This document shows, piece after piece, positions 1 to 8,022 of a stretch of DNA of 64,000 nucleotides (position 1 is the first letter of the stretch; each line of letters begins with the position of its first letter). The translations under genes were made by a program, and so were the position numbers. The notes beneath the pieces are model-generated. The model worked only from the letters and a program-made list of their open reading frames with translations, ran no database searches and had not been told where the DNA came from. This DNA comes from Saccharospirillum sp043196875 (lineage in GTDB: Bacteria; Pseudomonadota; Gammaproteobacteria; Pseudomonadales; Natronospirillaceae), in NCBI RefSeq assembly GCF_043196875.1, contig NZ_JBEBMX010000001.1:620001-684000 (forward strand), given 5' to 3'.

Positions 1-592
1 AGGTGCCCATATTGATCCAGTCACGATCTTCTAAATCGGCTACCTGCAAAGGACCAATGCCGGCCAACGGATGATGCTCGGCGGCGACCACCACCAGGCG
101 GTCTTCGAGCAAGAGTTCGCAATCGAGTTCCTGAGTGGGCGACTGCACCCGCGGCGCGATCACCAGATCGAGCGCATCGTCGTGCATCTGCTCAAACAAT
201 CGATAGGGCGTATCCACGCGTATCTGCAACGACAACTCGGCATGAGTGCTGACCAGATCCTGGGCCACCTTGTTCATAACGTTGTTGGCGAACAGCGGCC
301 CGACGCCGATGCGTAATTCCCGTTTCAGCCCCAGTCCATGGCGAGTCGCGGCCTGTTCGGCGACCCAGACCGCCCGGGCAATGCTGCGGCCTTCGCGCGC
401 CAGCGCCGCGCCCAGCGAGGTCTGACGCACACCGTGACGACTGCGCGCAAACAGACTGCCACCGGCCTGCATCTCCAGCGTTTGAATATTGCGGGTCAAG
501 GTCGACTGCGTCAGGTTGAGCCGGCTGGCGGCGGCGCGAATCGAGCCGCTGTCTATAATGGCGGCCAAATGGACCAGGTGCTTGGGTTCCAT
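1..592 (-). CDS. LysR-family transcriptional regulator, 3' end missing
   Basis: The first ~197 residues of a LysR-type regulator are encoded; the rest lies beyond the window start. The N-terminus has the classic LysR winged helix (a start MEPKHLVHLAAI, then SIRAAASRLNLTQSTLTRNIQTLE), followed by the beginning of the periplasmic-binding-protein-like effector domain. The ATG at 592 fits the family start. The gene is divergent from the TAXI-TRAP/sulfatase operon at 726-5411, so by LysR convention it probably activates that operon in response to the imported substrate. The target is inferred from position only. Family assignment is firm; the ligand is unknown. Confidence 0.9.
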   Translation of the reverse strand, partial: MEPKHLVHLAAIIDSGSIRAAASRLNLTQSTLTRNIQTLEMQAGGSLFARSRHGVRQTSLGAALAREGRSIARAVWVAEQAATRHGLGLKRELRIGVGPLFANNVMNKVAQDLVSTHAELSLQIRVDTPYRLFEQMHDDALDLVIAPRVQSPTQELDCELLLEDRLVVVAAEHHPLAGIGPLQVADLEDRDWINMGT

Positions 593-725
593 GGCAAGGG
601 CTCCCCGTTATATGCATTTTTGTTGGTTTGGGTCGCTAAAATTGCATTATACGAAGGTCTGCGCTCAAGGCACACTGAGTTGACCTAAAGAGTCTCTCTA
701 ATAAATCCAATAATACGAGGTGATC
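593..725. promoter_or_regulatory. Divergent LysR/TRAP operon intergenic region
   Basis: This 133-base AT-richer spacer separates the LysR gene from the TAXI-TRAP operon and must hold both promoters. Two GCAT-containing AT-rich elements near 608-617 and 640-650 form an imperfect inverted pair and are candidate regulator contacts. No convincing -35/-10 pair could be fixed by eye. A clear ribosome binding site (GAGGTGA) precedes the ATG at 726. Confidence 0.45.
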
Positions 726-1736
726 ATGAAAACCTTCCTCCAGTCCCTCTGCGCGGGCCTGGCGCTGCTGCTGTGCGCCGGTCTGAGCCATGCGGAAAAC
801 CTGCAAATGGACGCCGGCGGCTCGGCTTCCGTTACCGGCATCCTGCCGCAGACCTTTGCTCAATACGCCAACCGTGAAGGCATTTCCCTGCAAGTCGTGC
901 TCGGCCAGACGCTGACCCGCTCAGTGATGATGCTCGGCGCCGGCCGCCTCGATACTTCTGTGGTGCCGCCACCGGCCTTTAACGCCATGCGCCGTGGTGT
1001 CGGTCCTTACGCCAGCAACGCCGATCAGGCCAAGCAGTTATCCGCCAATGTGCGTGCCATCACCGGCCTGCCGGGTTCCACCTACCACGCCATTACCTGG
1101 GCCGATGACGGCATCGAAAGTTGGGATGACCTGCGCGGCAAGCGCGTCTATGTCGGCCCACCGGCCGGTGCTGCCAATATGCAGATCATGGGTATGATCG
1201 AAGTCGCGTCCGGCCTGACCGAAGCCGACTACGATGCCGTGCGCGCACCCTGGGGTGCAGCGGTACAGGGTTTTCAGGACGGCCAATATGACGTCCTGGT
1301 GATTTCCGCTCCGGTCGGCCAGCAATCCATCAATGAGATGAGCCTGCAACGCTCCATCCGCATCCTCGGCATTCCGCAACAGAAGCTCGGTACCGCGGAC
1401 TGGGACGCCTATACCGAAGCGGCCGCCATGGACTACACCACCATTCCGGCCGGCACTTACCAGGGCCAGGTAAATGGCGATGAAGACCTGGTCACTGCCT
1501 CCAACATCATGTTTATGGGCACCCACGCTGGCCTCGATGATGACGTCGCCTACCGCCTGGCCAAGGCCTACTGGGACAACATCGACGAGCTCAAGGCATC
1601 TAACGCTCTGCTGCGCAGTGTCAGCACCGACAACCCCTTCGCTGGCGTCAATGCGCCCTTGCATCCAGGCGCGCTGCGTTACTACCGCGAGCACGATATC
1701 GCTGTTCCCGACGCTCTGTTACCGCCTGCCAACTAA
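726..1736 (+). CDS. TAXI-family TRAP transporter solute-binding protein
   Basis: This is the extracytoplasmic solute receptor of a TRAP importer of the TAXI type, 336 residues. It starts with a typical Sec signal peptide (MKTFLQ, hydrophobic core, cleavage likely after SHA at residue 23). TAXI-like features follow: an early segment on solute binding, GLPGSTYH, and a WDDLRGKRVYVGPPAGAANMQ-type loop. I chose the ATG at 726 over an in-frame GTG at 720 because GAGGTGA is ideally spaced for 726. The fused permease gene follows at 1818. TAXI receptors usually bind carboxylates or amino acids; with a sulfatase in the same operon, a sulfated or acidic sugar derivative is possible, but that is inference. 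Confidence 0.88.
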   Translation: MKTFLQSLCAGLALLLCAGLSHAENLQMDAGGSASVTGILPQTFAQYANREGISLQVVLGQTLTRSVMMLGAGRLDTSVVPPPAFNAMRRGVGPYASNADQAKQLSANVRAITGLPGSTYHAITWADDGIESWDDLRGKRVYVGPPAGAANMQIMGMIEVASGLTEADYDAVRAPWGAAVQGFQDGQYDVLVISAPVGQQSINEMSLQRSIRILGIPQQKLGTADWDAYTEAAAMDYTTIPAGTYQGQVNGDEDLVTASNIMFMGTHAGLDDDVAYRLAKAYWDNIDELKASNALLRSVSTDNPFAGVNAPLHPGALRYYREHDIAVPDALLPPAN

Positions 1737-1777
1737 GAACCCAGAACTTAGAACTTAGAACCCAGAACTTAGAACTA
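1736..1777 (+). repeat. Heptanucleotide tandem repeat, six units
   Basis: Six consecutive 7-base units follow the stop codon of the TAXI gene: AGAACCC, AGAACTT, AGAACTT, AGAACCC, AGAACTT, AGAACTA. The CC/TT pattern suggests a 21-base duplication of a three-unit block. The array is non-coding and lies just before a perfect hairpin and the permease ribosome binding site. Such tracts can vary in copy number by slippage. Confidence 0.9.
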
Positions 1778-1784
1778 TGACCTT

Positions 1785-1806
1785 GAGGCGAGCCTTGGCT
1801 CGCCTC
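1785..1806 (+). promoter_or_regulatory. Intercistronic hairpin between TAXI receptor and permease
   Basis: GAGGCGAGCC and GGCTCGCCTC form a perfect 10-bp stem around a TT loop. There is no U-tract, and the permease ribosome binding site (GGGAGGA) follows at once. It probably acts as an mRNA stability or partial attenuation element giving more receptor than permease. Similar hairpins follow the other two binding-protein genes in this window. Confidence 0.75.
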
Positions 1807-1817
1807 GGGAGGACTCC

Positions 1818-3767
1818 ATGCTGACTTCCTGGATGACCGATCCGCGCCTGCGCCGACTGATATTGGTGCTGGGCGGATTGCTGGCACTGGCCGGCCTGAT
1901 CAATGTAATGCCCGGCTACGACTTCGTGCCCCGGCTTGGCCCCTTTGCCGTCGAATGGTTTCGCCCGGCCTTCTTCAGTTTCTGCGTCGCCATCGCCGTC
2001 GTTTATGGCTGGCGCGCTCGCTTAGCGGCCGGACAAAACATCGGCACCGGCCGACTGCTGCTCGATCTGGCACTGATCGTCGTTACGCTTTACTGCAGCC
2101 TGCGCTATTTCGTGGTGGCCCGGGAGATGATGTTTTCCATCGTCTTTTTCGATGGCTGGGACACCAGCGTCGCGCTCGCAGCTGTCGCCATTGCCACCAT
2201 CATCTGCTGGCGGCTTTGGGGAGCGCCCATCGCCATTATCGGCTTGCTGGCACTGAGCTATCTGGCCACCGGCCAATACTGGCCCGGCGTTTTGCAAACC
2301 GCTGGCGGTAATGTGCTCGACCGGCTGGCATCGAACCTCTGGTTCGGCAGCGATAACGGCGTACTCGGCTCCATCTTCGGCATTATTTTGTCCACCGTGC
2401 TGCCCTTTATCGTGCTTGGCGCGGTGCTCGATGGCTGCGGTGCCGGTCAATCGATGATCCGCATTTCCTTTGCCTTAATGCAGCGTTTTCGCGGCGGTCC
2501 GGCCTACGCTGCCATTCTGGCTTCGGGCCTGTTTGGCACTGTGTCCGGCAGCGCCGTCGCCAATGTGGTCGGCACCGGTGTGGTGACCATTCCGATGATC
2601 AAAAAGCGCGGATTTCACGGCGATTTCGCCGGTGGACTGGAATCCTCAGCTTCGGCCGGCGGGCAGATACTGCCACCGATCATGGGCGCCGCTGCGCTGG
2701 TGATGGCTGACTACGTCGGGGTGACCTATCTGACAGTGATACTGGCGGTGCTGATACCGGCGCTGGCCTATTACGCCAGCCTGTTTCTGGCGGTCTATTT
2801 CGAAGCGCGCAAGCTGGGCCTGAGCGCGAGCGAAGAAGAAACCGTCGCCGAGCCGGTGTTGCGTCAGGACTGGATTAACCTGCTGCTGATCATTGCGCCG
2901 CTGGCGATGATCGTCTGGCTGCTGGTGCGCGGTCTGTCGCCAGCCGGCGCGTCGATCAGCGCCATTTTTATGTTGCTGCCGCTGAGCCTGCTTAACCCGG
3001 CGATTCGCCGTAAACCGATACAGCTGCTGTCCGCCATTGCCGAAGGTGGCGTGACGGTGGCGCGTTTGTCGATGGCCATCGCCGTGGTCGGCGTGATTGT
3101 CGCCACCTTGGCAGCAACCGGTATTCCCACCACCTTCGCGGTGCTGCTGTCCGATGCCTCCAACTATTCGCTGCTGGCGGCGTTATTGATTACTGCCGCT
3201 GGCAGCATCGTGCTGGGTATGGGTATGCCGACCTTGCCGGCTTATATCGCCATTATCGCGGTCATGGGTCCGACCTTGCAGGCGTTCGGCATGAGCCTGC
3301 TGACGGCGCACATGTTTGTGTTCTTCTTCGGCGTTGCTTCGGTGATTACCCCGCCGGTGGCGATCGCCGCCTACGCCGCCGCTTCCATTTCCGGCGGCAC
3401 GCCGATGGCGACGGCCATTGCCAGTACCCGTATCTCGGCGGTGATGTTCCTGATTCCCTTCGCCTTCGCCTACAACCCGCTGATGCTGACCGTGGCCGAA
3501 GCCGGTGCAGAATTCAGTCTGGCCGGTTACGCCTGGCTGCTGGTGCAATTGCTGGCCGCGCTCTATCTGGTGACCTCCAGCCTGGCGCGTTTTGACCGGC
3601 GCGCCCTGCATCCGCTGGAAAGTCTGCTGCGCTTTGTCCTCGCCCTGGGACTGCTGACACCTTACCTGACGCTGAGCCTCGCCAGCCTGGTGCTGGGTCT
3701 GGCCGTGCTGAGTCTGCACTGGCTGCGCCGCCCGGCGTTGGCGACCACTGCCTTGCAGGAGTCCTAA
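1818..3767 (+). CDS. TRAP transporter fused permease (TAXI type)
   Basis: A 649-residue inner-membrane protein in which the small (DctQ-like) and large (DctM-like) TRAP permease subunits are fused, as is usual for TAXI systems. Many hydrophobic segments are visible. The large-subunit signatures are present: GLFGTVSGSAVANVVGTGVVTIPMIKK-type and SSASAGGQILPPIMGAAA in the first half of DctM, and GMGMPTLPAYI with VITPPVAIAAYAAA in the second. It uses a cation gradient to import the ligand captured by the upstream receptor. A strong GGGAGGA site precedes the ATG. The sulfatase gene begins 4 bases after its stop, so the three genes are one operon. Confidence 0.93.
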   Translation: MLTSWMTDPRLRRLILVLGGLLALAGLINVMPGYDFVPRLGPFAVEWFRPAFFSFCVAIAVVYGWRARLAAGQNIGTGRLLLDLALIVVTLYCSLRYFVVAREMMFSIVFFDGWDTSVALAAVAIATIICWRLWGAPIAIIGLLALSYLATGQYWPGVLQTAGGNVLDRLASNLWFGSDNGVLGSIFGIILSTVLPFIVLGAVLDGCGAGQSMIRISFALMQRFRGGPAYAAILASGLFGTVSGSAVANVVGTGVVTIPMIKKRGFHGDFAGGLESSASAGGQILPPIMGAAALVMADYVGVTYLTVILAVLIPALAYYASLFLAVYFEARKLGLSASEEETVAEPVLRQDWINLLLIIAPLAMIVWLLVRGLSPAGASISAIFMLLPLSLLNPAIRRKPIQLLSAIAEGGVTVARLSMAIAVVGVIVATLAATGIPTTFAVLLSDASNYSLLAALLITAAGSIVLGMGMPTLPAYIAIIAVMGPTLQAFGMSLLTAHMFVFFFGVASVITPPVAIAAYAAASISGGTPMATAIASTRISAVMFLIPFAFAYNPLMLTVAEAGAEFSLAGYAWLLVQLLAALYLVTSSLARFDRRALHPLESLLRFVLALGLLTPYLTLSLASLVLGLAVLSLHWLRRPALATTALQES

Positions 3768-3770
3768 GCG

Positions 3771-5411
3771 ATGAGTTCAACGGTTAAGAACAGCCTCTTT
3801 ATTATGATCGATCAACTGCGCTGGGATGCGTTGTCGTGCTATGGCGGTGTGATCGATACGCCCAATATCGATCGCCTGGCGCAGCGGGGTCTGCGTTTTA
3901 CCAACGCCTACACCCAGGGCACCAGCTGCGGTAATTCCCGCGCCTCTTTCTATACTGGCCGTCACGTGCGCTCGCACGGTGCCACCTGGAACGACTGGCC
4001 GTTCAGTCTGGATGAGTGGACGCTGGCCGACTATTTAGGCGAGCTGGATCGGCGTGTGGTACTGCTCGGTAAAACCCATATGAAACCCGACCGCGAGGGC
4101 ATGAACCGGCTCAACATAGCGGCGGATTCCGCTCTGGGTAAGAAGCTCAGTAACGCGGGTTTTGTGGCAGGCGAGCACGACGACGGCTTGCATCCGGAAG
4201 GCCCGGCCGGCAAGTATTCAGCGGTCGAGCCGCGCTATAACGACTATCTGCGTAAACAGGGTTTCGACGGCGACAACCCCTGGCTGGAGTGGGCCAATGC
4301 CGCCGATGGCGACAACGGCGAACGGCTGTCCGGCTTCTTTCTGGCCAACGCCCACCTGCCGGCGCGCATCCCCAAAGAACACTCAGAAACCGCCTATCTG
4401 ACCGACCGAGTGATCGAAACCATCGACGCCCTGGGCGATCAGGCCTGGTGTCTGCACGCTTCTTACATCAAACCGCACTGGCCCTACCTGGCGCCGGATC
4501 CCTATCACCAGTTGTATCGCGATATGGAGCTGCCAGCGGCGGTGCGCAGCGAAGCTGAACGCGCCGATCCACATCCGATCTATGGTGCCTTTATGGAGCT
4601 GGGCGTCAGCCGCACCCTGGCCGATCCGGCCAAGCGCGCCCATGTGTTGCCGGCTTATTATGGTTTGGTCAAAGAAGTCGACGACCACATTGGCCGGCTG
4701 CTCGACCACCTCGACGCCAAAGGCCTGAGCGACGATACGCTGATCGTCTTTACTGCCGATCACGGCGATTATCTGGGTGATCACTGGCTCGGCGAGAAAG
4801 ATCTGTTCCATCAGCCGTCGGTAAAACTGCCGCTGATTATCGCCGACCCAAGAGCGGAAGCCGACGCCAGCCGAGGCAGCCAATGCGATGCGCTGGTCGG
4901 TGCTATTGATGTGTTGCCGACGCTGATCGAAAGCGCCGGCGGCACCGCTGCCGAACACCGTATCGAAGGCCGCTCGCTGCAACCCTGGCTGCACAATCAA
5001 GCCAGCGCTTTCGAGCGTGACTTTATCATCAGCGAAGACGACTACGGCCGCCTGCCGGTGGCTAAGCAGTTGGGTGTCGATGCGCTGGATGCGCGCATGA
5101 CGATGATCTTCGATGGTCGCCACAAGCTGGTGCACTGCCCCGGTTTCGCCGACCTGCTGTACGACCTGCACGATGATCCGGACGAACTGGTCGACCTCGG
5201 CCGCGATCCGGCACGCAGCGCTGTGCGCAGCGAACTGCGGCATCAATTACTCGACTGGAGCGCAACCCTGCGCAACCGAACCACAGTCAGTCGCGCAATG
5301 GAGCAGGCGAACAATGGCCTGTCGCGGCGCCAAGGCATTCTGATCGGTTTCTGGGAACGCGACGATATCCCGGAAGATCAGCGGCCGCCGCGCTCCATCG
5401 GCGTGATCTGA
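3771..5411 (+). CDS. Sulfatase-family hydrolase (alkaline phosphatase superfamily)
   Basis: A 546-residue cytoplasmic-looking enzyme (no signal peptide). The metal-binding Asp14 lies in FIMIDQLRWD, and the second metal cluster is Asp330-His331 in FTADHGDYLGDHWLGEKDLF. The nucleophile region reads TSCGNSRASFYTGRH with Cys53 and Arg57. The usual formylglycine motif is C-x-P/A-x-R, but Asn55 stands where Pro or Ala is expected. It may still be matured, or may be atypical. Overall architecture resembles cytoplasmic sulfatase/phosphonate monoester hydrolases. It is co-transcribed with the TAXI-TRAP importer, so it probably removes sulfate (or a phosphonate ester) from an imported compound. A terminator follows. 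Confidence 0.88.
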   Translation: MSSTVKNSLFIMIDQLRWDALSCYGGVIDTPNIDRLAQRGLRFTNAYTQGTSCGNSRASFYTGRHVRSHGATWNDWPFSLDEWTLADYLGELDRRVVLLGKTHMKPDREGMNRLNIAADSALGKKLSNAGFVAGEHDDGLHPEGPAGKYSAVEPRYNDYLRKQGFDGDNPWLEWANAADGDNGERLSGFFLANAHLPARIPKEHSETAYLTDRVIETIDALGDQAWCLHASYIKPHWPYLAPDPYHQLYRDMELPAAVRSEAERADPHPIYGAFMELGVSRTLADPAKRAHVLPAYYGLVKEVDDHIGRLLDHLDAKGLSDDTLIVFTADHGDYLGDHWLGEKDLFHQPSVKLPLIIADPRAEADASRGSQCDALVGAIDVLPTLIESAGGTAAEHRIEGRSLQPWLHNQASAFERDFIISEDDYGRLPVAKQLGVDALDARMTMIFDGRHKLVHCPGFADLLYDLHDDPDELVDLGRDPARSAVRSELRHQLLDWSATLRNRTTVSRAMEQANNGLSRRQGILIGFWERDDIPEDQRPPRSIGVI

Positions 5412-5423
5412 ACCCCTCCATTA

Positions 5424-5467
5424 CCAACCTGCGGTGCGCTCATCCAGCGCCCCAGGTTGGCTTTTCC
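5424..5467 (+). terminator. Rho-independent terminator after sulfatase
   Basis: CCAACCTG at 5424-5431 pairs with CAGGTTGG at 5453-5460, with further GGTGCGCT/AGCGCC pairing inside, followed by CTTTTCCTT. It ends the TRAP-sulfatase operon and separates it from the operon starting at 5786. Confidence 0.8.
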
Positions 5468-5530
5468 TTCTGCTCCTCGTCACATCTCCAATCCCTCCAG
5501 TAAAACACGCCAATCCGATTATTTTTTTAT

Positions 5531-5547
5531 AAGTAACCACATAGTTA
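5531..5547 (+). promoter_or_regulatory. Operator-like palindrome, copy 1
   Basis: AAGTAACCACATAGTTA. The core TAACCACATAGTTA is an imperfect dyad (TAAC...GTTA arms). It differs at one base from the copy at 5746, about 215 bases downstream. Two near-identical dyads in one control region suggest a repressor that could act by looping. The cluster-encoded TetR protein (14526) is the obvious candidate binder. Confidence 0.6.
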
Positions 5548-5745
5548 TATTTGTCAGGAATGAAGATTCAGCTGTCAGCAAGAAAGCGATCATTCCAGTG
5601 CTGGCAGCAAGCTACTGAATCCAAAGAGAATTTTCCCTGTACAGCGATTTTTCCTGACGATCATTGAAGTTCAGGCTCCACCATCCAACCTCGTCTAGAG
5701 AGCCAGCAACCATTTTGACAGCAGCAAATCCCGTTGTTAGCTTAA

Positions 5746-5762
5746 AAGTAACCATATAGTTA
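5746..5762 (+). promoter_or_regulatory. Operator-like palindrome, copy 2
   Basis: AAGTAACCATATAGTTA. The core fits TAACyATATrGTTA with 12 of 14 positions symmetric. It lies 23 bases upstream of the ATG at 5786, where binding would block transcription or its early steps. Confidence 0.6.
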
Positions 5763-5785
5763 ATAAAAACAAAAAAGGTGCTCGA

Positions 5786-6604
5786 ATGCGCATTGCGTTG
5801 TGCAACGAGGTTCTGGCAGACCGCTCCTTCGCCGAGCAATGCCGCTATGCGGCAGCGCTGGGTTACGACGGTCTGGAAGTGGCGCCCTATACCCTGGGCG
5901 AAAACCCGCTGACATTGTCCGATAAAGAACTTCTTGGTTACCAAGCCGTTGCGGCCAGCCACGGCCTGACGATCACCAGCCTGCATTGGTTGCTGGTGGC
6001 GCCAGCCGGGCTGTCCATCGTCAGCGCCGACAGCACCGTGCGCCAACACACCCTGGCGGCCATGCAGCGGCTGATCGAACAGTGCGCCCTGCTCGGTGCT
6101 GAGGTGCTGGTGCATGGCTCGCCAGGTCAGCGCCGGCTGGAAGCCGATGGCGACCGGGAACGCGCCGAAGACTATTTCGACCGCGCCGGTGAACTCGCCC
6201 AAAAAGCCGGCGTCACCTACTGCATCGAACCACTGGCCCCGCGCGAAACCAACTACCTCAACACCCTGGCCGAAACCGCCGACCTGGTGCGTCGTCTCAA
6301 TCGACCGGGCTTGAAAACCATGCTCGATACCTCGGCCGCAGCGCACGGTGAAACCGAATCGCCCGCTGCTGTGCTCGACGCCTGGCTCGACTCCGGCCTG
6401 GTCGCCCACGTGCAACTGAACGACCGCAACCGTCGCGCACCGGGCCAGGGTGACGATGCTTTTCTGCCGGTGCTGGAGACGCTGATCCGACACGGCTACA
6501 GCGGCACGCTGGCGGTGGAACCCTTTATCTATGAACCCGATGGCGCCACCACCGCAGCGCGCGCCATCGGTTATCTGCACGGTTTACGCGAGGCACTGGC
6601 ATGA
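5786..6604 (+). CDS. Sugar phosphate isomerase/epimerase (AP-endonuclease-2 fold)
   Basis: A 272-residue TIM-barrel protein of the xylose-isomerase-like superfamily. Candidate metal ligands sit in the expected order: Glu in CIEPLAPRETNYLNT, Asp in MLDTSAA, the VQLNDRNRRAPGQGD strand, and a C-terminal Glu in AVEPFIYE. Relatives include tagatose 3-epimerase-like and hydroxypyruvate isomerase-like enzymes, and some members act as lyases on 3-keto-sugars. It is the first gene of a tight operon, starting downstream of two operator-like sites, and overlaps the next gene by an ATGA junction. The exact reaction is unknown. Confidence 0.85.
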   Translation: MRIALCNEVLADRSFAEQCRYAAALGYDGLEVAPYTLGENPLTLSDKELLGYQAVAASHGLTITSLHWLLVAPAGLSIVSADSTVRQHTLAAMQRLIEQCALLGAEVLVHGSPGQRRLEADGDRERAEDYFDRAGELAQKAGVTYCIEPLAPRETNYLNTLAETADLVRRLNRPGLKTMLDTSAAAHGETESPAAVLDAWLDSGLVAHVQLNDRNRRAPGQGDDAFLPVLETLIRHGYSGTLAVEPFIYEPDGATTAARAIGYLHGLREALA

Positions 6605-8022
6605 CGGCACCGCTGTTAATCATCGAACAGGCCGAGGCCTTTGAACGCGACCACAAACTGCGGCTGCCGTTTCGCTTCGGCGTTATCACTCTGCACGAGG
6701 TTACCGAGGTGTTTGTGCGCGTGCGGCTGCGCGACGCTAATAGCGGTGTCAGCGCCGAAGGTTATGCCGCCGAGCTGATGGTGCCCAAGTGGTTCGACAA
6801 ATCACCCGCCTTGAGCGAGGCCGATAACGTCAACCAACTGCGGCGTTCGGTCAGCACAGCGCTCAGACTCAGCCTGGCCGAACCCGGCCCGATGACCGCT
6901 GCCGATCACGCCTGGCATCTGGATGCCCGGCAACGCGCCGAACTAAGTGGTGAAAATGGTCTGGTCGCGGGTTTCGGGCCGGCGCTGCTGGCCTGCGCCT
7001 GTCTGGATGCGCTGGGCCACATTGAGCAACTGTCGTTCGCCCAACTGATGCAGCTCAACCGGCCCGGCCTGAGCGCGGCTCATCTGCCGGACGATCTAGC
7101 CGGTTTTGATATCGATGCCTTCCTTGCCGGTCTCAAACCTCAGCCGTCCATCGCCCTGCGACATACCGTTGGCCTGGCCGATGCTTTGACACCGGCGGAG
7201 CTGGAATCGGGGCTTAACGATGGCTTGCCGGAAACGCTCAGCGAGGTAATCGAGCGCTATCAGCCGGGTTACTTCAAGGTCAAGGTCAGCGGCGAACTCG
7301 ATACCGACCTGCAACGGCTGATCGCCATCGCCGGGCAACTGGAGCCGCTGCCGAATTACCGGTTGACGCTCGATGGCAACGAACAATTCACCACCGCTGC
7401 AGCGTTCAGCGAATTACTCGACGCCATAGAGGCAACACCGCAACTGACGCGGCTGCGCCAGTCAATTCTGTTCGTCGAACAACCACTGCACCGCGAGCAC
7501 ACCCTAGATACACCGGTGCACGACCTGGCCCGACGCCTGCCGTTATTAATCGATGAAAGCGACGCCGATCTGGACAGCTTCCGCCGCGCCCGCGAACTGG
7601 GCTATCTGGGTGTCTCGTCCAAAGCCTGCAAAGGCCTCTATCGCTCCCTGATCAACGCTATGCGCTGCCAGCACGATACCAGCGCCGGCTGCTTTCTCTC
7701 CGCTGAGGATCTGACCACCCAGGCCGGCCTCGCCGTGCAACAAGACCTGGCTTTGGTCGGCCTGCTCGGTTTGGACCACGTCGAACGCAACGGACACCAC
7801 TTTGTGGGGCGACTGGATGGCGCGCCCGCGACCGAAGTGGACGCCTTCGCCTCGGCTCATCCAAGCCTCTATCAGCGCGATGACAAAGGTCTGTCATTGC
7901 GCATCCAACAGGGGCGTATCGCCCTCGATTCGCTCGCCGGTGCCGGCTTCGCCAGCGGCGCGGTACCTGCCTTTGCAGGCATGCGAGCACTGACTCAACA
8001 CGATCAAGAGGAATCCCAATGA
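6601..8022 (+). CDS. Enolase-superfamily (mandelate racemase-like) enzyme
   Basis: A 473-residue protein, longer than typical family members (about 370-400). Superfamily landmarks are visible: a KxK motif in YFKVKVSGE (Lys226, Lys228), metal ligands at Asp258 (LDGNEQF), Glu293 (FVEQPL) and Asp318 (LLIDESD), and Lys341/Lys344 in SSKACKG on the opposite face. Such enzymes abstract a proton alpha to a carboxylate and usually dehydrate or epimerise sugar acids. It overlaps the genes on both sides by four bases, so translation is coupled. The substrate is likely a carboxylated sugar but cannot be named. Confidence 0.85.
   Translation: MTAPLLIIEQAEAFERDHKLRLPFRFGVITLHEVTEVFVRVRLRDANSGVSAEGYAAELMVPKWFDKSPALSEADNVNQLRRSVSTALRLSLAEPGPMTAADHAWHLDARQRAELSGENGLVAGFGPALLACACLDALGHIEQLSFAQLMQLNRPGLSAAHLPDDLAGFDIDAFLAGLKPQPSIALRHTVGLADALTPAELESGLNDGLPETLSEVIERYQPGYFKVKVSGELDTDLQRLIAIAGQLEPLPNYRLTLDGNEQFTTAAAFSELLDAIEATPQLTRLRQSILFVEQPLHREHTLDTPVHDLARRLPLLIDESDADLDSFRRARELGYLGVSSKACKGLYRSLINAMRCQHDTSAGCFLSAEDLTTQAGLAVQQDLALVGLLGLDHVERNGHHFVGRLDGAPATEVDAFASAHPSLYQRDDKGLSLRIQQGRIALDSLAGAGFASGAVPAFAGMRALTQHDQEESQ

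Larger units (their letters stand above)
5468..5785 (+). promoter_or_regulatory. AT-rich control region of the sugar catabolic operon
   Basis: This is the longest gene-free stretch in the window (the gap is 5412-5785). It is markedly AT-rich compared with flanking genes and holds two copies of a palindromic 17-base element at 5531 and 5746. The second copy ends 23 bases before the first start codon, after which comes an AAAAGGTG ribosome binding site. No small gene is evident. An exact promoter could not be placed. Confidence 0.6.

Noticed and set aside
4383..5246. 287-codon minus-strand frame opposite the sulfatase
   Set aside because: It is antisense to conserved sulfatase motifs, with no independent support.
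5612..6580. 322-codon minus-strand frame opposite the first isomerase
   Set aside because: It covers the isomerase gene and the operator region. No family features are seen.
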